This document shows positions 23,606 to 28,172 of a DNA stretch of 28,172 nt, piece by piece (the first letter of the stretch is position 1; each line of letters starts with the position of its first letter). The position numbers and the translations under genes are program-made. The stretch is from Stenotrophomonas sp. (lineage in GTDB: Bacteria > Pseudomonadota > Gammaproteobacteria > Xanthomonadales > Xanthomonadaceae). The notes beneath the pieces are model-generated. The model made no database searches. It was given only the letters and a program-made list of their open reading frames with translations, and had not been told where the DNA came from. Location: the NCBI GenBank assembly GCA_003248565.1, contig QFOV01000013.1:1-28172 (forward strand), written 5' to 3'.

Positions 23606-23697
23606 GCTCGGCTCCCGGTTGTCGGAAGCTCAAGCGTGCGTTGCAGTCAGCGCAGGCGACCATCAGCGGCCGCCTGCATCCAAGGTCGGTGTGCTGG

Positions 23698-24822
23698 CTA
23701 TGCGTTCGTCGGCAGTGCCTGCAGAAACTGCGCCACCGCCGGCCCGAAGCGGGCGTAGTCCACCAGGAAGGCGTCATGGCCCTGTGGTGAATCCATGCCG
23801 ATGAACTGCGCGTCGGCGCCGCCTGCGCGCAGGCCGTCGGCGATCTGCTGCTGCTGTTCCACCGGGAACAGGATGTCGGTATTGGCGCCGATGGCAAGTG
23901 CGCGCTCAACGCGGATCTTCGCCAGCCCGGCCAGTACATTGCCATCGGCGTATTCGGCCAGGTCGAACCAGTCCATGGATCGACCGAGGTAGAGATAGCA
24001 GTTCGGGTCGAAGTGGCGCACGAAGCGGCGGGCGTGGCCTTCCAGATAGCTCTCGACCTGGAATTCCAGGCCGAACGGGTCTTCGTCGGTCTGGTCCGAG
24101 TCCAGTCGCACGCGGCCGAAGCGGCCATCCCATTCCAGCGCCGAGCGATAGGTGATGACGCCAAGTTTTCGCGCCATGCGCATGCCCGACTCGGGGTAGT
24201 GCACTTCGTCGTAATCGCCGTTGTTCCATGCCGGATCGAGGCGGATTGCTTCGCGCTGCAGCGAACGGATGGCGATCGAGAACGGCAGGGCGCGGGCGCT
24301 GCCGGAGATGTTGATGTGGCTGCGGGCGATGCCCGGGTGTTGCAGCAACACCGCCAGTGCGGTCATGCCGCCCATCGAGTTACCGATCAGGCAGGCCAGC
24401 TGGGTGATGCCAAGTGCGCGCACGACTTCGGCGGCGGCGTTGGCCACGTCTTCAATCGACAACTCGGGGAAGGACAGCCGGTAGGTCTTGCCGGTGGCGG
24501 GGTCCAACGAGGCCGGGCCGGTAGAGCCCTTGCAGCTGCCCAGCGAGTTCACGCAGATGACGAACCAGCGGTCGGTATCAATTGGCTTGCCGGGACCAAG
24601 CATCGGCTCCCACCAGCCGTTGGCGGGGTTGTCGGCATTGCTGGCGGCGTGTGCGTCCGGCGACAGGCCGGTGACGATCAGGATGGCGTTGCTGGCATCG
24701 GCGGCCAGCTTGCCCCAGGTTTCGTAGGCGACATGGGCGCCGACAAGGCTGCCCCCGCGCTTCATCGGGAATGGGGAAGACAGCGCATGGAAGCGGCTGC
24801 CGACAGGGGTGAATTCAGTCAT
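23698..24822 (-). CDS. metX: MetX-family O-acyltransferase (likely L-serine or homoserine O-succinyltransferase)
   Basis: This 374-residue alpha/beta-hydrolase-fold enzyme has the MetX triad: Ser149 in GNSMGGMTAL, Asp316 in ANTDILFP and His349 in GHDAFL. The block CVNSLGSCKGSTGPAS (from residue 90) has SC..GST where homoserine O-acetyltransferases usually have GC..GTT. As I recall, this variant goes with succinyl-CoA use. In Xanthomonadales some MetX-family proteins have been assigned as L-serine O-succinyltransferases feeding cysteine synthesis, so the name homoserine O-acetyltransferase would be doubtful. It stands alone here with no neighbouring metB or metY. A GCAGGCG/CGCCTGC stem without a T-run lies downstream at 23652-23677. 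Confidence 0.92.
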   Translation of the reverse strand: MTEFTPVGSRFHALSSPFPMKRGGSLVGAHVAYETWGKLAADASNAILIVTGLSPDAHAASNADNPANGWWEPMLGPGKPIDTDRWFVICVNSLGSCKGSTGPASLDPATGKTYRLSFPELSIEDVANAAAEVVRALGITQLACLIGNSMGGMTALAVLLQHPGIARSHINISGSARALPFSIAIRSLQREAIRLDPAWNNGDYDEVHYPESGMRMARKLGVITYRSALEWDGRFGRVRLDSDQTDEDPFGLEFQVESYLEGHARRFVRHFDPNCYLYLGRSMDWFDLAEYADGNVLAGLAKIRVERALAIGANTDILFPVEQQQQIADGLRAGGADAQFIGMDSPQGHDAFLVDYARFGPAVAQFLQALPTNA

Positions 24823-24865
24823 CTGCCAATTTTAACTGGGATGCCGGCCGCATCTTCGCATGGAT

Positions 24866-24882
24866 GATAACCAGTGGTTATC
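24866..24882. promoter_or_regulatory. Perfect 17-bp palindrome upstream of metX
   Basis: GATAACCAGTGGTTATC is a perfect inverted repeat with 8-bp arms around one base. It contains the T-N11-A form (ATAAC-N5-GTTAT) of LysR-type regulator sites. Its centre is 52 bp upstream of the metX ATG. It is AT-richer than its surroundings. An operator role is inferred. Confidence 0.55.
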
Positions 24883-24990
24883 TGGGTATTGCTGGCGCGC
24901 TGCGACCGGGGGGCGCGCTCGGGAAGCAATGTTCCAATGTTGATTCCTGCCATCCCGCATGACACTGATGTCGCGAGCGGGCGTCTGCCT

Positions 24991-25094
24991 TTTGTGGGAG
25001 TGGCGTGAGCCGCGAAGCTGGCATTGCCTGAGCACATCGCAGCGCTGCCATCTGCTGGATGTGTTCGCTTCGCGGCTTACACCGCTCCCACAAA
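24991..25094. repeat. REP doublet (REPIN-like) between metX and ccmI
   Basis: The arms at 24991-25018 and 25067-25094 are near-perfect reverse complements (TTTGTGGGAGTGGCGTGAGC.. against ..GGCTTACACCGCTCCCACAAA). The inner sequence resembles that of the element at 22652-22751, including GCCATCTG.TG.ATGTGT. It begins 16 bp after the ccmI stop and may serve as the 3' end of the ccm transcript. The rest of the 287-bp gap holds the palindrome upstream of metX and nothing else I recognise. Confidence 0.85.
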
Positions 25095-25109
25095 ACAGCT
25101 TGCAGCGGG

Positions 25110-26138
25110 TTATTGACCCAGCATGATCGCCAAGGGCTTGTCAGTTGGCAGTTTGATCTTGACCGGTACCGACTCGACGTCGCCTTCGCCGCGCATCGCA
25201 TTGCCACTGGCGGACAGCCGGGCGAATACCTCCACTTCCTGCAGCGCCGACAGCTTCTGCGTGGGCATCGGGCTGTCGCCGTCGTCGAGGGTGACGGTCA
25301 GCGGCGCTGCCTGTGCAGGGTGGCGCTCGACGGCGACCGGCATTGGCGGGCCGCAGGGGATGCGGGCGATGACGAACACGGTTTCCTTGCCGGAGGCGGC
25401 GCGTTCGGCCAAGGCCGGGGCCAGGGTTACCGTTATGGCGATGCCACCACCAGCAGCGCTTGCTGGAGCCGCTGTTGTTGCCGCTGTGCCAGTCTGCGCG
25501 GTGGTCGGTGCCTTGCCACGGGCGATGTCGATCTGCGCCTGCAGCGCGTTTGCGGCGGCAGGCTCCAGCCTTGGTAGCAGGCTTTCCCAGGTCCGCGCGG
25601 CCGCGTCGTTCTGGCCTTGCTGGCGCTGCACGATGCCGGTGAGCCAGATTACCCGCTCGTTGTCCGGTGCGATCTGGCTGGCGCGGGCAAGCCACCGCTG
25701 GGCGGTATCGTCGAACAGGAATTTGGGATCGGCCTGGGCGCGGGTCTGTGCGGCTTCGAGCAGCAGGCCTGGTTCATCCGGCGCCAGCTGTACGGCGCGC
25801 TGGTAGGCCGCGGCGGCATCGGCGACCTTGCCGATCTCCAGCTGCGAGCGGGCCAGCAGTACCCAGCCGTCAACGCGCTCGGGGTTCTGCTTCAAGGCGT
25901 CCTGCAGCTGGGCGATGCCTTCTTCGATGGTCTGCGGCGCTGCGGCGGCTTTAGGTTGCGGCTGCATCGCCGCCGGGGTTCCCAACAATTGGTACAGGCC
26001 CAGCGTGGCGACCATCGCCAGCGCAACCAGGCTGCCCCAGATCCGCCGTTTGCCGGCGCGCCACAGTGGCCACAAGGTGACGCCGGTTGCCACTACCGCC
26101 AGCACTGCAGCACCTGCCATGAACCCGGTATTCACCAT
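25110..26138 (-). CDS. ccmI: Cytochrome c maturation protein CcmI (CycH)
   Basis: CcmI presents apocytochrome c to the CcmF/CcmH haem-ligation complex. The 342-residue protein has two N-terminal membrane helices (about 4-26 and 34-53), a tetratricopeptide region (about 70-200: EEGIAQLQDALKQNPERVDGWVLLARS, AAAAYQRAVQLAPDEPGLLLEAA, WLARASQIAPDNERVIWLTGIV), an Ala/Thr-rich linker and a C-terminal beta-rich domain (GIAITVTLAPALAE.. VFVIARIP.. LPTDKPLAIMLGQ). This order is that of the full-length CcmI of many proteobacteria. It overlaps ccmH by seven bases and is the last gene of this operon section. Confidence 0.93.
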   Translation of the reverse strand: MVNTGFMAGAAVLAVVATGVTLWPLWRAGKRRIWGSLVALAMVATLGLYQLLGTPAAMQPQPKAAAAPQTIEEGIAQLQDALKQNPERVDGWVLLARSQLEIGKVADAAAAYQRAVQLAPDEPGLLLEAAQTRAQADPKFLFDDTAQRWLARASQIAPDNERVIWLTGIVQRQQGQNDAAARTWESLLPRLEPAAANALQAQIDIARGKAPTTAQTGTAATTAAPASAAGGGIAITVTLAPALAERAASGKETVFVIARIPCGPPMPVAVERHPAQAAPLTVTLDDGDSPMPTQKLSALQEVEVFARLSASGNAMRGEGDVESVPVKIKLPTDKPLAIMLGQ

Positions 26139-26584
26139 TCGCGTTCTTCCTGGCTGGCGTCGTCATTGCTGGCAGCAGGGACGGTGCGGCCACGCCGCCG
26201 GACATGCACGATCAACAGCACGGCGCCGGCCAGCAACAACAGGCCGGGACCGAACCAGAGCAGGGCGGTGCTGGCTTCCAGTTGCGGGCGGTACAGCACG
26301 AACTCGCCGTAACGGTCGACCAGGAATTGCTTGATCTGGGCATCGCTGCGGCCTTCGTGCATCAGCTTGAGTACTTCGCGGCGCAGGTCGTGGGCAATCT
26401 GCGCGTTGGAATCGGCCAGCGATTGGTTCTGGCATTGCACGCAGCGCAGCTCGGCGGTGAGTGCGTGGAAGCGTACTTCCTCGGCGCGGTCGCGGTATTG
26501 CAGTGGGCTGGGGTCGCCGGCTGGCTGCGCGCTGGCGGCGAACGCCAGGCACAGCCATAACAGGACCACAGCCCAGGCTTTCAT
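26132..26584 (-). CDS. ccmH: Cytochrome c maturation protein CcmH (CcmL-type)
   Basis: CcmH helps keep apocytochrome c haem-binding cysteines reduced in the periplasm. The 150-residue protein has a signal peptide (MKAWAVVLLWLCLAFAASAQ), the redox motif LRCVQCQNQS with Cys48 and Cys51, the following DSNAQIAHDLRREVLKLM and FLVDRYGEFVLYRP, and a C-terminal membrane anchor (WFGPGLLLLAGAVLLIVHV). This is the short form; the TPR part found fused in E. coli CcmH is a separate gene here (ccmI). It overlaps ccmG by four bases (ATGA). Confidence 0.96.
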   Translation of the reverse strand: MKAWAVVLLWLCLAFAASAQPAGDPSPLQYRDRAEEVRFHALTAELRCVQCQNQSLADSNAQIAHDLRREVLKLMHEGRSDAQIKQFLVDRYGEFVLYRPQLEASTALLWFGPGLLLLAGAVLLIVHVRRRGRTVPAASNDDASQEEREW

Positions 26585-27207
26585 CGGGCGGCCCCGAGGT
26601 CAGGCGCACCGTGTTTGCCACCGGCAGCTGCTTCGACTTTTTCCAGTGCCGGAATCAGCTGCTCATCCATTACCTGCTGGGTGATGGCGCCGCTGTACTT
26701 CCAACGCACGATGCCGCTGCCGTCGACCAGGAAGGTTTCCGGTGCAGCGGCAATGCCCCAGTCCAGCGCGGCGCGGCCTTCCTGGTCGGCCAGCACCACC
26801 ATGTAGGGGTTGCCCAACTGCTCCAGCCAGCGCAGTGCTTCGCTGGGCTCGTCCTTCCAGTTGTAGCCGATCACGCGCACGCGCTTGGTTTCGGCGAAGC
26901 GGGTGAGAATGGGGTGTTCATCGCGGCAGGTCGGGCACCAGCTGCCCCAGACGTTGAGCAGATAGGGCGCGCCGCGCAGCTGCTTGTCGGTGACATGCAC
27001 GCTGGGGTCGTGCAGCACGGGCAAGGAAAACGCAGGCGCCGGTTTGTTGATCAGCGCCGAGGGCAGGCTGTCGCGGTCGGGCTTGCCGGAGCGGCTGACG
27101 CCGTACAGCATCAAGCCCATCAGGCCGAGGAAGAACAGCGCGCCGAGCACGATGGCGACTGGCGGCAGGCGATGCTTGGTTTTGGATTCGGGTGCAGGAT
27201 TATTCAT
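26581..27207 (-). CDS. ccmG: Thiol:disulfide interchange protein CcmG/DsbE
   Basis: This 208-residue thioredoxin-like protein is anchored by an N-terminal helix (about 15-37) with its domain in the periplasm. The active site is WGSWCPTCRDEHP (Cys91, Cys94). The INKPAPAFSLPVL start, GYNWKDEPSEALRWL and the cis-proline region AAPETFLVDG follow the CcmG/DsbE pattern. It reduces the apocytochrome or CcmH disulfide during cytochrome c maturation. It overlaps both ccmF (27204-27207) and ccmH (26581-26584) by four bases. Confidence 0.95.
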   Translation of the reverse strand: MNNPAPESKTKHRLPPVAIVLGALFFLGLMGLMLYGVSRSGKPDRDSLPSALINKPAPAFSLPVLHDPSVHVTDKQLRGAPYLLNVWGSWCPTCRDEHPILTRFAETKRVRVIGYNWKDEPSEALRWLEQLGNPYMVVLADQEGRAALDWGIAAAPETFLVDGSGIVRWKYSGAITQQVMDEQLIPALEKVEAAAGGKHGAPDLGAAR

Positions 27208-28172
27208 TTCGATTTCTCAGGCAGCCTGCGGAAGCGGCGGTCGACGGCGGTGATGAAACCGCCCAGCGCCATCAGCGCCGCGCCCAGCCAGATCCAGCGG
27301 ACAAAGGGTTTGATCTGTACACGCACGGCCCAGGAGCCGTCGCCCAGTGATTCTCCCAGTGCGACATAGATATCGCCAGCCAGCGTGCGGTGTATGCCGG
27401 CCTCGGTCATCGGCTGGCCGCCACTGGCGTACATGCGCTTTTCCGGGTGCAGGCGGGTAATCAGCGTATCGCCGCGCAATACCTGCAGGTGCCCGCGGTC
27501 GGAGTGATAGTTCGGTCCATCGCTGGCATCCACACCTTCGAACAGCAGCGTATAACCGCCGGCATCGATGGATTTGCCGGGGGCCAGCGCGACTTCATGC
27601 TGCACATGCAGCGCCTCCACCAGCAAGGCGCCGACCAGGAACACGGCCACACCGAAGTGGGCGATCAGCATGCCCCAGGTTTCGGCATTGGGCCGGCCAC
27701 TTTTGCGCAGACGCATCCACAGGTAATAGCCGGTGCCGCCAGCGACCCAGGCCGCGCTGGCAATGCCCATTGCAGTCTTGAACTTGCCATGCGGGGCCAT
27801 CCACCAGCCGATGATGCCCAGCACGACTGCCAATCCCGCCCACGGTGCGAGCAGCGCAAGGGTGCGAAGGCCTTGCTCGCGTTGCCAGCGGCTGAGCGGG
27901 CCGAATGGCAGCAGCACGATCATCGGTGCCATCAACAGCACGAACAGGGTGCCGAAGTACGGTGGTCCCACCGAGACCTTGCCCAGATCCAGCGCATCCG
28001 CCAACAACGGATACAAGGTGCCGAGCAGGACCATCGCGCAGGCGCAGCTGAGCAGGAGGTTGTTGGCCAGCAGCAGGCTTTCGCGCGAGTTGAGCGCGAA
28101 CGCGCGGCGCGGGTCGTTGCTGTTGCCACCCATGCCGGGTGCACGTAGTGCATAGAGCAGCAGCGAGCCGCC
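27204..28172 (-). CDS. ccmF: Haem lyase CcmF, C-terminal part (cut by the window end)
   Basis: The frame stays open to the last base of the window and covers about the last 322 residues of a protein usually near 650. It begins GGSLLLYALRAPG and continues through FALNSRESLLLANNLLLSCA, LLGTLYPLLADALDLGKVSV, GPPYFGTLFVLLMAPM and LIAHFGVAVFLVGALLVEA. These are typical CcmF helices, the last with a conserved His near the periplasmic haem site. CcmF ligates haem to apocytochrome c at the inner membrane. An internal ATG at 28133 is not the start. Genes ccmABCDE are presumably to the right, beyond the window. Confidence 0.95.
   Translation of the reverse strand, partial: GGSLLLYALRAPGMGGNSNDPRRAFALNSRESLLLANNLLLSCACAMVLLGTLYPLLADALDLGKVSVGPPYFGTLFVLLMAPMIVLLPFGPLSRWQREQGLRTLALLAPWAGLAVVLGIIGWWMAPHGKFKTAMGIASAAWVAGGTGYYLWMRLRKSGRPNAETWGMLIAHFGVAVFLVGALLVEALHVQHEVALAPGKSIDAGGYTLLFEGVDASDGPNYHSDRGHLQVLRGDTLITRLHPEKRMYASGGQPMTEAGIHRTLAGDIYVALGESLGDGSWAVRVQIKPFVRWIWLGAALMALGGFITAVDRRFRRLPEKSK

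Noticed and set aside
24823..24990. SAM riboswitch or T-box-like leader upstream of metX
   Set aside because: I looked for a multi-helix leader with a terminator before metX and saw only the short palindrome. No known riboswitch core was recognisable.
22652..25094. REP arms as a CRISPR-like array
   Set aside because: The repeats are palindromic, occur in inverted pairs and are separated by whole genes. There is no regular spacing and no cas gene.

Overview
The window is a stretch of a high-GC gammaproteobacterial chromosome that looks like Xanthomonadaceae, most probably Stenotrophomonas or a close relative. The evidence is the arginine gene set: an N-acetylornithine carbamoyltransferase with the HCLPLRR motif, a fused N-acetylglutamate kinase/synthase, and an ArgE-type deacetylase lying between argG and the fusion. 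This is the acetylated arginine pathway described in Xanthomonas. The many short palindromic REP-type repeats between genes also fit this family.

Layout. Positions 1-7172 (+ strand) hold the arginine cluster: argF' (3' end only), argG, argE', the argB/argA fusion, a GNAT acetyltransferase, argC and argH. A hairpin terminator and a repeat-rich gap of about 345 bp follow. Then come a YciI-like gene, proB and proA (7518-10215, +), the first two steps of proline synthesis. Positions 10216-12182 hold a repeat/terminator gap, a CynX-type MFS transporter (-), and two identical tRNA-Pro(CGG) genes (-), each with its own promoter and terminator. Positions 12200-18680 hold the cytochrome bd module: cydA-cydB-cydX leftward, and cydD-cydC, the ABC exporter needed for bd assembly, rightward. 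The divergent region between them carries a perfect FNR/ANR-type box.

Positions 18747-24822 (all -) are an accessory stretch. It holds a small membrane protein, a GyrI-like protein, an exported dikinase-like protein (swivelling His domain followed by a PEP-synthase-type ATP-grasp domain), a cold-shock/DUF1294 membrane protein, an exported minimal ATP-dependent DNA ligase (Lig E type) and a MetX-family acyltransferase. Positions 25110-28172 (-) are the distal half of a cytochrome c maturation operon, ccmF (cut by the window edge)-ccmG-ccmH-ccmI, with overlapping reading frames.

The best leads are the exported dikinase-like protein, whose domain order resembles glucan dikinases rather than PEP synthase; an exact in-frame 8-codon tandem duplication inside argG; the FNR-type palindrome between cydA and cydD; and a perfect 17-bp palindrome, compatible with a LysR-type operator, upstream of metX. 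I found no phage, insertion sequence, CRISPR array, toxin-antitoxin pair or evident new multi-gene system. Most of the window is core metabolism and respiration.
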